DNA of 26,067 bases from the NCBI GenBank assembly GCA_034435635.1, contig DAOTWY010000096.1, positions 1 through 26,067 on the forward strand. The letters are read 5' to 3'. Origin of the DNA: DAOTWY01 sp003696565. GTDB taxonomy: Bacteria > Chloroflexota > Anaerolineae > Aggregatilineales > Phototrophicaceae. Numbering within the stretch: position 1 is the stretch's first letter; each line of letters starts with the position of its first letter. Made by a program: the position numbers and the translations under genes. The notes beneath the pieces are model-generated. The model saw only the letters and a list, made by a program, of their open reading frames with translations. It was not told the origin of the DNA and did no database searches. This document shows, piece after piece, positions 16,322 to 23,153 of this stretch.

Positions 16322-16374
16322 GATACGCTTACAGTGATTGTGCCATGTCAATAAGTAGTTATGCGCTTAACTAT

Positions 16375-16401
16375 ATAAAATTACATAAAATTCATAAAAT
16401 T
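16375..16401 (+). repeat. Three phased ATAAAATT direct repeats upstream of the second response regulator
   Basis: ATAAAATT occurs at 16375-16382, 16385-16392 and 16394-16401, with periods of 10 and 9 bp, about one helical turn. The array lies about 25 bp upstream of the proposed -35 element of the 16469 gene. It could be a binding site for an OmpR-type regulator, which typically uses direct repeats one turn apart, or an UP-like element. It may also be simple AT-rich sequence. Confidence 0.45.
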
Positions 16402-16425
16402 TTCAGACGATTAGTAGAATTCTTT

Positions 16426-16455
16426 TTGTAACTCAGGTTATACTATTGTTATAAC
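16426..16455 (+). promoter_or_regulatory. Probable promoter of the second response regulator gene
   Basis: TTGTAA (16426-16431), an 18-bp spacer and TATAAC (16450-16455) fit a sigma-70-type promoter. TATACT at 16439-16444 is an alternative -10. With the first choice the transcript would begin only a few bases before ATG 16469, giving a very short leader unless ATG 16484 is used. Confidence 0.4.
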
Positions 16456-16468
16456 TTTGATTCTAATC

Positions 16469-17197
16469 ATGACGGACAACAATATGTTTAAGATATTGGT
16501 GGCAGATGACGACAAAATAATGTTGCAAATGATTGAGCAAGTGCTTGATCAAGAAGGCTATGATGTAACCACAGCAGAAGATGGTAGCGAGGTCTTAGAT
16601 TTAGTGAAAGATAACATCTATGATCTCTTTTTGTTGGATTTAACAATGGAACGCTACGATGGGATTACGCTGTGTCGTCAACTGCGTCAAATATCCTCCA
16701 CTGCTCAAAAACCAATATTATTTTTGACTGGTCAGCATGAAGTGGAAAAAGCTGTCAAGGCATTAGAAGCCGGTGGAGATGACTATATCCGCAAGCCATT
16801 CGCTGTGAAGGAATTAACTGCACGGTTACGGGCACATTTGCGCCGTGCTTCATTAACATCACAAACTTTGCCATCTTTACATATTAACGAACATACTTTT
16901 CAGGTTTTTATTGATAACCGCGAAATTTACTTAACACGCATTGAATTTGAATTGTTACGTTTTATGGCACATACTCCAAATAAGTGGCACAGTGCAGAAG
17001 ATTTGCTCGGCAATGTGTGGAATTATCCGCCAGGTGTTGGGGATAATGCATTAGTGCGTAATCACATCCGTAATTTACGCCGAAAACTAGAACCCAGCCC
17101 GGATTATCCGAGTGTGCTGCAATCGCGGCATGGCAAAGGATATACCGTTCGAGCGCATATCGTGTTTGATGAAAGGCAACAAACACAGACAGTATAA
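16469..17197 (+). CDS. OmpR-family response regulator with atypical receiver loop
   Basis: The product is 242 residues from ATG 16469; ATG 16484, giving MFKILVADDD, matches the usual family start and is the alternative. The receiver has the acidic pair, phospho-acceptor Asp57 (L-L-D-L-T-M-E-R-Y-D-G) and a Lys in I-R-K-P-F. The usual M-P after the phospho-acceptor loop is replaced by M-E-R, so the conserved Pro is lost. The winged-helix domain (about 130-235) has L-T-R-I-E-F-E-L-L, VWNYPPGVGD, LVRNHIRNLRRKLE and R-H-G-K-G-Y. It resembles the 15555 product (both with NYPP/EYPP and the same recognition-helix pattern) and may be a duplicate. No dedicated kinase is adjacent. A terminator follows about 40 nt after the stop. 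Confidence 0.9.
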   Translation: MTDNNMFKILVADDDKIMLQMIEQVLDQEGYDVTTAEDGSEVLDLVKDNIYDLFLLDLTMERYDGITLCRQLRQISSTAQKPILFLTGQHEVEKAVKALEAGGDDYIRKPFAVKELTARLRAHLRRASLTSQTLPSLHINEHTFQVFIDNREIYLTRIEFELLRFMAHTPNKWHSAEDLLGNVWNYPPGVGDNALVRNHIRNLRRKLEPSPDYPSVLQSRHGKGYTVRAHIVFDERQQTQTV

Positions 17198-17237
17198 AGT
17201 GTGCCTGTTTAAAAAGATTTTTGTCCGTACTGATATA

Positions 17238-17267
17238 ACCGGGGGATTGTGTATCCACCCGGTTTTT
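17238..17267 (+). terminator. Intrinsic terminator between the convergent regulator and dynamin genes
   Basis: ACCGGGGGAT (17238-17247) pairs with ATCCACCCGGT (17253-17263), giving ten base pairs with one bulged A and a TGTGT loop, followed by TTTTT. The U-run serves the + strand regulator gene. The opposite strand lacks a good U-run, and the stop codon of the convergent gene (17266-17268) overlaps its end. Confidence 0.82.
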
Positions 17268-19041
17268 AACTGCCTTCAATTCCTTTACGCAGGGTGTTAA
17301 TTCGTTCTTGATATTTTTCTAACTGTGTTTGCTGCTCGGTATACCGCTTAGAAAGCACTTCTAAACGGCTAAAAATTGGCGTAAGGACTTGATTGCCGTA
17401 TTGTGCTAAGCGGTTACGTTCCTTACGAGTCAGGTCATCTAACGCGGTATGATAAGCTGTCATGAGTTTATCAACACGGGTGTTAAAATCTTTCTTAAGA
17501 TCACTGCTGATTTTACGGTAATGTTGTAATGCCTTGATGCTACCCCATGCTGCAAATGGCACCGCAGCCACAAATACCGGACCAGCCAAAGCGGCAGCCC
17601 CTGCACCAAACAACGGACCAGGTGTACCAGCCGCGATCAACATCAGGGTTAACCCACCCAAAGAGGTCACAACGCCTGTTGTAAAGCCACTCATGTTTAA
17701 TTGAAATTCTTGCTGAATCTCTTCTAACAAGCGTCCGCTAGAATACGACTTTAATTCTGCTTCTGCAATCCGAATGGCTTCCTCTAGTCCTTCACGTTGT
17801 TCGGCATAGACATTGGCATCTAGCCCACTGATTTCCTCTTGCTCTAATAATTCCAGCATTTTATTGAGGCGGTCAATAACACTCCGCCAGTACAATCGAC
17901 TTTGATCCACTACGGCGTTGATGTATCCACTGGTTGCATCATGGATGTCTCGTAGTGCCCGTCCAATCACCACATCCTGAAATTCCGCTTGTAGCTTTTC
18001 ACGATTGATTGCCCGCCCAATTTTACGGATAGAGAGGTTGGCTTCAATAAAGGTTAGCCCGCGCTGCCTCATGCCTATAAAAACCTGGTCTAAGTCAGCC
18101 CGTGCAGCAGTGAGTTGTGCATCTAGCCCTAAAGATTGTTCTTTCAGCTCTGCTTCGACCTCACGCACTTTAGCAGCATCTGCCTTGACCAAATCAGCTT
18201 TTTGGCGCACTAATTCCAAATATTTTTGATTGATGGTTTCGGCAGTCTCTAGTTGAGAGAGCATCTTTTGCTTAGCTGGTGGAGCCTCTGCAAATGTCCC
18301 GCGTAGATGTGCCCGTACAGCATCCACGCCGCCTTTTTCTTCTGTTGAGAGTGCTTTTTGTGATTCACGCGCTTGCTTGGCAGAAACCATAAAAATTAAC
18401 GGCTGAATCCCTAAAAGTTCTTTAACCTGCTGTTCGATAAACCGCCGAACTTTACCCTGTTCCTCTGGTTCTAGTAAGTCTATTTGGTTAACAACCAGAA
18501 TGACTTTTTTGCCATAGTTTTTTGCCATTTCTAGATACAAGCGTTCTGTTTCGGCAAAGGCACGTTTAGCACTTAACACAAAAATAACCAGATCGCTGCG
18601 ATGCAGAAAATCCTTTGCCACTTTTTCATGTTGCTGGAAAACCGACCCCGTTCCGGGAGTATCGACAATGGCAACGCCAGGCGCGCCGGTATTCGGATGT
18701 GACCATTCGCGCAGGCTATTGTTTTCGTGTAGGCGTGGTTTTAGATTGGGTGTTTCACTATACCGGATGAGTTCAATGACTTCTGTCGTTGGGGTGATGC
18801 CTGTTGGTAACACATCATCTTGTAGCAAGGCGTTGATAAAGGTCGATTTCCCCGCGTTGAACTCACCAATGACAACTACCAGGAAAAAAAGTTCCTGTAA
18901 ATCACGGGCTATTTCCATCAGACGTTTGCGATCCGCCTCAGAAAGATCACCCATTTCTGCCAGTGTATGGGCAATATCCGTCAATAGATTGACTTGTGTT
19001 TCGCGTAAGACAACTAACGGTCCTTCGATTGTGTCCATCAC
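17266..19041 (-). CDS. Dynamin-like GTPase, downstream member of a tandem pair
   Basis: The 591-residue product has a large GTPase domain (about 50-260) with P-loop GEFNAGKST (59-67), switch Thr85/Thr86 (P-T-T-E), D-T-P-G (127-130) and N-Q-I-D (185-188), the dynamin-family pattern. A long helical stalk (about 265-450, heptad-rich) follows, then a hydrophobic Gly/Ala-rich segment (about 453-503) that can insert in the membrane, and a C-terminal coiled coil (about 505-585). Bacterial dynamin-like proteins oligomerise on membranes and drive fusion or repair. GTG 19041 with AGGG 9 nt upstream is the start used; the next codon is ATG. It lies 23 nt after the other dynamin gene, so the two are one transcript and may act as a hetero-oligomer. 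Confidence 0.88.
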   Translation of the reverse strand: MMDTIEGPLVVLRETQVNLLTDIAHTLAEMGDLSEADRKRLMEIARDLQELFFLVVVIGEFNAGKSTFINALLQDDVLPTGITPTTEVIELIRYSETPNLKPRLHENNSLREWSHPNTGAPGVAIVDTPGTGSVFQQHEKVAKDFLHRSDLVIFVLSAKRAFAETERLYLEMAKNYGKKVILVVNQIDLLEPEEQGKVRRFIEQQVKELLGIQPLIFMVSAKQARESQKALSTEEKGGVDAVRAHLRGTFAEAPPAKQKMLSQLETAETINQKYLELVRQKADLVKADAAKVREVEAELKEQSLGLDAQLTAARADLDQVFIGMRQRGLTFIEANLSIRKIGRAINREKLQAEFQDVVIGRALRDIHDATSGYINAVVDQSRLYWRSVIDRLNKMLELLEQEEISGLDANVYAEQREGLEEAIRIAEAELKSYSSGRLLEEIQQEFQLNMSGFTTGVVTSLGGLTLMLIAAGTPGPLFGAGAAALAGPVFVAAVPFAAWGSIKALQHYRKISSDLKKDFNTRVDKLMTAYHTALDDLTRKERNRLAQYGNQVLTPIFSRLEVLSKRYTEQQTQLEKYQERINTLRKGIEGS

Positions 19042-19064
19042 GTTTTTATTCCCTATTGATGTGT

Positions 19065-20903
19065 TTAGCGACTAAAAATCCCGCGTTTTTTACCGAGTTT
19101 AGTCAGGTCACTTTCAACCTGTATCATCTCGCGTTCAATTTTTTGTAGTTGATTCATCTGTTCGGTTTGAAGTTGAGTTTGAGCTTCTACCAGGCGGGTA
19201 AGTGGTGCAACGACATCACGCCGTAAGGTCATACCATATTCTACTTGTTTGTCTGATCCTTTAGAAAGTGCTTCAATATAGCGTTGTTGCAGCGTGTTCA
19301 TACGATTACGGTAGTTAATCTCTAATATCCGCCCAGCAACCGGCATCGCAAGCAACCCAAGCATTGCCAACAGAAGTAGCAACAAGAAAATGCCAATATC
19401 AAAGCCGGTTAGCAGTAAAGCAATAACCCCCACAAAAATCAGCACTTCCCATAGTGCTAACCCAAACAAAACACTCCGCAATCGGCGTTCGATTTGCTCT
19501 GTTTCGGTGATGCGTGCCTCTGTTTCAATCTGCTCTAATTCTGGACGTACTGCCTGTAATGCTGTGCGATCATATTTAACGGGTGGCTTGATATCGCCGA
19601 TGATTTTACCCCGAATGGTCTCGGGCAGGGCATTGATCTCTTTTTGTGCGTACTTCACCAGATCATCGGTATCTTGCAAATCTTTGCCTTCTAATGCCGG
19701 ACCAAGCTTATCTGCTATAGTGGGTAATTCATTGATTGGCTCATATACTTTGGCGCGTTCAAACGCCAACCGGGCGTAAGATGTTGGTTTACCACGTTGA
19801 AAAATCCGTGATAAGCCAATTAAATCAAACAAGCCAATTCGCAAAGACCCCAATGAACGCCCAAGTTGAAATATATCACGGATGGCTTCACCACCGCGCC
19901 GTGCGGCTTCATTAAATTTTTCTGCGATTTGTTCGTTTGTTTCACGTACGATTTTTTCTTGTTCACGGCGATACGCTTGCAACTGACTGTTCACATTATC
20001 TGCAATACCTTGATATTGATCCAATACGGCTTGGTTCGCCTTGACTGCATCCGCTGCAATGCGATGGACATTTTGAGCGATTTGTAACGGAGTCTGGAGT
20101 TTTTGCCGTAAACGTTGCACATCGTCTAACTGTTCATCGATATACTGCTCAAAACGATGCAAACCACTCGCCTGCCATAACGCTTCATCGGTAATTTCAC
20201 CGTTAGTGCGTGCTTGTAAGCCTTGTTTAGCGGAGACCATCCACACTTCTGGTTTGAAGTTGAGTTTATCCTCGCTTTGTTCTAGTACATAATTGCGCAC
20301 TTGTTCACGTTCTTCTGCACTTAACAGGTCGGCTTGATTGACAACAATAATCAATTTTTTGCCATATTCACGTAGTTGTTGCATATAATCCAGATTGCGC
20401 TGGGTCATTGCTTGTGTTGCTAGCATGGTTAAAATCACGACATCGCTACGATGGAGGAATTTGCGAGTCGTTTCTTCATGCTTCTGAAAGACTGATTCTA
20501 ACCCAGGCGTATCTACAAAACTGACTTTTTTAAGCAATGGTGATGGGTAGAAAACCGTATCGACCTCGCCGCCGCTGTTCATGCGTTGAGCATCGTCCCC
20601 ATAGCGTAAAATACTAATGCGATCTGTGGTGGGGACAGGACCAACCGCTAATAAATCTTTTGATCCCATCAGCGCGTTGATGAGGCTGGACTTCCCTGAG
20701 CTAAATGGTCCAACGAATACGACCAAAAACGGATGATCCGCATGGAACAACGCATCTCGTACCTGGGCGAGCTTATCTTCATCCAATGTATCGATTTTGG
20801 GCAGAATTTCCAGCAATTCGTTAATTAGTTCATATTCACGACGACGAATTGCTTCATAAGCTGCTAGCAATTTTTCTTCTTGTTTATCGTTTACGTCAGT
20901 CAA
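19065..20903 (-). CDS. Dynamin-like GTPase with two C-terminal transmembrane helices
   Basis: From TTG 20903 the product is 612 residues. The GTPase domain has P-loop GPFSSGKSS (65-73), P-T-T-D as the switch, D-T-P-G (131-134) and N-Q-A-D (189-192). A helical stalk follows, then two adjacent transmembrane segments (about 478-498 and 502-524, LIFVGVIALLLTGFDIGIFL and on) and a terminal helix. The paired helices fit a membrane-anchored dynamin-like protein. Possible starts are ATG 20945, GTG 20912 and TTG 20903; the TTG is preceded by a full AGGTGA with 5-nt spacing, and the extra residues (MLCCMRGIKKQ) look non-native. It shares R-K/D-F-L-H-R-S-D and V-S-A-K-Q with the downstream partner, but the stalks differ strongly. 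Confidence 0.88.
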   Translation of the reverse strand: MTDVNDKQEEKLLAAYEAIRRREYELINELLEILPKIDTLDEDKLAQVRDALFHADHPFLVVFVGPFSSGKSSLINALMGSKDLLAVGPVPTTDRISILRYGDDAQRMNSGGEVDTVFYPSPLLKKVSFVDTPGLESVFQKHEETTRKFLHRSDVVILTMLATQAMTQRNLDYMQQLREYGKKLIIVVNQADLLSAEEREQVRNYVLEQSEDKLNFKPEVWMVSAKQGLQARTNGEITDEALWQASGLHRFEQYIDEQLDDVQRLRQKLQTPLQIAQNVHRIAADAVKANQAVLDQYQGIADNVNSQLQAYRREQEKIVRETNEQIAEKFNEAARRGGEAIRDIFQLGRSLGSLRIGLFDLIGLSRIFQRGKPTSYARLAFERAKVYEPINELPTIADKLGPALEGKDLQDTDDLVKYAQKEINALPETIRGKIIGDIKPPVKYDRTALQAVRPELEQIETEARITETEQIERRLRSVLFGLALWEVLIFVGVIALLLTGFDIGIFLLLLLLAMLGLLAMPVAGRILEINYRNRMNTLQQRYIEALSKGSDKQVEYGMTLRRDVVAPLTRLVEAQTQLQTEQMNQLQKIEREMIQVESDLTKLGKKRGIFSR

Positions 20904-20908
20904 GTTGC

Positions 20909-20914
20909 TCACCT
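20909..20914 (-). promoter_or_regulatory. Ribosome binding site AGGTGA selecting a TTG start
   Basis: On the - strand AGGTGA is fully complementary to the 16S rRNA tail and lies 5 nt before TTG 20903. GTG 20912 lies inside this motif and has only GGGGA about 12 nt upstream. This is why the TTG is preferred for the dynamin gene; the choice is uncertain. Confidence 0.45.
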
Positions 20915-20976
20915 GTTTTTTTATTCCCCGCATACAACATAGCATACTGCTATATCGCCCATTTTACCATGTTCGG

Positions 20977-21004
20977 TTGTCCTTTACGCTATTCGGACTA
21001 CAAT
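20977..21004 (+). promoter_or_regulatory. Probable promoter of the adenylate cyclase gene
   Basis: TTGTCC (20977-20982), a 16-bp spacer and TACAAT (20999-21004) precede ATG 21033 by about 30 nt. CAGGGAG, ending 9 nt before the ATG, is the ribosome binding site. The divergent dynamin operon starts within the same 130-bp region. Confidence 0.5.
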
Positions 21005-21032
21005 TGATAACGAACAACAGGGAGAAAATATT

Positions 21033-23039
21033 ATGCCTCATTCAGATGCTCAGCGGGAAAGGCAGTTGCAGTTAATTATGGCGTTAGATAAAGCGCGTGA
21101 CGCATTAGCCGTCAAGCAAGACCCTGCTGCTATGTTCCAAGCGATTGCCCAACAGCTTAAGCAGGTTTTCCATGCGGAAAGTTGTGCCATCATGATACTA
21201 ACTGAAAAAGGTGAAAAAGTTGAACACATCGCTAGTGCTGGGCAAATGCGTTTGGCTACGGTGGAGCTATGTCATCAGGCGGCACGTTTAAACAAGCCGC
21301 AATCCCTCAATACAGATAATTGGACATACACACTCGGTTTACAAATTCGGCAAGATGAAACCGCACAAATTTTGGGAGGGATGTTTATTGCCCGGAATAG
21401 TGAACCATTTACACCAGCTGACGAATATCTGTTTGGTATAGCCGAAACGCAGATAGATTCAGCGGTGATCCAAGCACGTTATATGTGGGACTTAGCCAAC
21501 CGCAACCGAGAATTAGAAGCGATTTATCGTATTGACCGAATGCGAGATAGCAACCCGGATGAAAACGATTTGATACATGGGTTTACCGGTATCTTGACGG
21601 AATACTTTAAGGCGGATTTATGTCTGGTGATGCTGACTCACATTGATAATGGAGAATTAGTAGCACGTAGTTTGGTCAATAAGTATCAACTAACCGATGA
21701 TGCGATGAAAATGATCCGAGCGTTAGCGGCTGGGGTGACTTCACCGCGTATTATTCCGTCTCCACCGGAAATCAATCAAATTGCGTTGCTTGCTGCCCCG
21801 TTGATTGTGTCTAACATTCGTTTAGGAGTGGTTTTATTAGGACGGGACAAAGCCCGCTCTTTTACCCCGGCAGAACATCGCCTTTTAGATGCATTGATTA
21901 GCCAAATGGACTCAGCTATTGCACATAGCCGCGTCATCCAGCAGTTGATGCAGCGTAACCGAGAGTTGGAAACAATCTATAAAATTGATAGCATCCGTGA
22001 TAAAGAAGAAGACCTAGATATTATGCTGCAACAGGTGTTGAACACGCTTTGCCGGGCAATTTCCACTGAGATGGGATATTTGATGCTATTTAGTGAGTCG
22101 GATGATCAACGTTTAGAATTACGCGCTGTGACCAAAGAAAACCTTCCAGAAAATCAAGCCATTATTGAGCGAATCTCTCAACGTGCTTTGAAAGAAGCGC
22201 AACCTGTTTATTCTAATGAGCCGCAAGGACAAATCCGATCGATTGTCGCCGTTCCATTGGTTCTCAACTCTCGTGTAATTGGGGTATTTGGCGCGGTAAA
22301 CAGCACTCGCCCTTATGGCTTTACAGCGGAAGATCGTCGGATGATTCAAGCCATCACCAGTCAAATCGACACGGCAATTTTTGAACGCCTAGAACGCCGT
22401 CGGATGCGCCGTGTCCTCAGTCGTTCTGTTGATCCAAAAGTGATTGAACATCTATTAAACCGCACCAATGATAATATTCTGACTGGAGAGCGAGTCATTA
22501 TTTCCGCCTTGTTTGCGGATTTACGCGGCAGTACAGAGTGGGCAGAGCGCACCCAACCGGAGCAAATTATCACCACGCTTAACCGGCATTTGGGCAAAAT
22601 GACGGAAATTATTTTTCGCCACGGCGGCACACTGGATAAATTTGTGGGGGATGAAGTCATCGCTTTATTTGGTACACCTATTAGTATGCCAGACCATGCT
22701 GTTAAAGCTGTACGCTGTGCACAAGATATGATCGCGGCTCATGCTGCGCTGACAAATGAATTAGCATTAGAAGGGGTAGAGCTACCGGCAATGGGCATTG
22801 GTATTAGCACTGGAGAGGTGATTGCTGGAGAGGTGGGATCACCAGTTCGTACTGATTTTACCGCGATTGGACGGATTATGAATTTAGGATCACGCTTATG
22901 TGGTATTGCTCCCGGTGGTCAGATTTTCATCAGCCAGGAAGTTTATGACATCGTCCATCATCAAATCCCTGTGCAACAAGTTGACACTGCGCATCTTAAA
23001 GGCATTGGTGATGTTCAAGTTTATCGTGTGTCATCCTAA
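21033..23039 (+). CDS. Class III adenylate cyclase with three GAF domains
   Basis: The 668-residue soluble protein has GAF-like domains at about 25-150, 165-305 and 325-455 and a class III cyclase domain at about 485-668. Both metal-binding aspartates are present: Asp496 in F-A-D-L-R-G-S and Asp540 in F-V-G-D-E. Adenine-selecting Lys536 (L-D-K-F-V-G-D) and Thr610 (D-F-T-A-I-G), and transition-state residues Asn617 and Arg621, complete an apparently active site of the K/T (class IIIb) type, so the product should be cAMP. The two linkers between GAF domains are near copies (RNRELEAIYRIDRMRD and RNRELETIYKIDSIRD), which points to internal domain duplication and helical signal relay. I-G-R-I-M-N replaces the common I-G-D-x-V-N. 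There is no membrane segment; the ligand is unknown. Confidence 0.92.
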   Translation: MPHSDAQRERQLQLIMALDKARDALAVKQDPAAMFQAIAQQLKQVFHAESCAIMILTEKGEKVEHIASAGQMRLATVELCHQAARLNKPQSLNTDNWTYTLGLQIRQDETAQILGGMFIARNSEPFTPADEYLFGIAETQIDSAVIQARYMWDLANRNRELEAIYRIDRMRDSNPDENDLIHGFTGILTEYFKADLCLVMLTHIDNGELVARSLVNKYQLTDDAMKMIRALAAGVTSPRIIPSPPEINQIALLAAPLIVSNIRLGVVLLGRDKARSFTPAEHRLLDALISQMDSAIAHSRVIQQLMQRNRELETIYKIDSIRDKEEDLDIMLQQVLNTLCRAISTEMGYLMLFSESDDQRLELRAVTKENLPENQAIIERISQRALKEAQPVYSNEPQGQIRSIVAVPLVLNSRVIGVFGAVNSTRPYGFTAEDRRMIQAITSQIDTAIFERLERRRMRRVLSRSVDPKVIEHLLNRTNDNILTGERVIISALFADLRGSTEWAERTQPEQIITTLNRHLGKMTEIIFRHGGTLDKFVGDEVIALFGTPISMPDHAVKAVRCAQDMIAAHAALTNELALEGVELPAMGIGISTGEVIAGEVGSPVRTDFTAIGRIMNLGSRLCGIAPGGQIFISQEVYDIVHHQIPVQQVDTAHLKGIGDVQVYRVSS

Positions 23040-23054
23040 AACAGGAGATAATCA

Positions 23055-23075
23055 ATGGTGTGGTTGTGGTGCTAA
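23055..23075 (+). other. Six-codon minigene with strong ribosome binding site between cyclase and uvrB
   Basis: AGGAG (23043-23047) lies 7 nt before ATG GTG TGG TTG TGG TGC TAA, which encodes MVWLWC. It starts 15 nt after the cyclase stop and ends about 40 nt before the uvrB -10 element. It may be a chance arrangement or a decayed start of a lost gene. Confidence 0.2.
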
Positions 23076-23112
23076 ACCAGGCTTTAACTCGCTATATCAT
23101 CCCTTAAAAGTG

Positions 23113-23121
23113 TGCTATAAT
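23113..23121 (+). promoter_or_regulatory. Extended -10 promoter of uvrB
   Basis: TG-C-TATAAT (TG at 23113-23114, hexamer 23116-23121) is a perfect -10 hexamer with a TG extension and no recognisable -35 element. The start of transcription would fall at about 23128, inside the LexA box. Confidence 0.65.
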
Positions 23122-23141
23122 ACAGAACTCATGTTCTGTAT
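23120..23141 (+). promoter_or_regulatory. LexA (SOS) operator of the GAAC-N4-GTTC type
   Basis: ATACAGAAC-TCAT-GTTCTGTAT is a perfect palindrome with 9-bp arms and a 4-bp centre. Its core GAAC-N4-GTTC (23125-23136) is the operator recognised by LexA in Bacillus and in Dehalococcoides. It begins within the -10 hexamer and ends 12 nt before the uvrB ATG, so bound repressor would block RNA polymerase. A DNA-damage-inducible uvrB is the expected outcome. Confidence 0.82.
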
Positions 23142-23153
23142 AAGGGACGGGTT

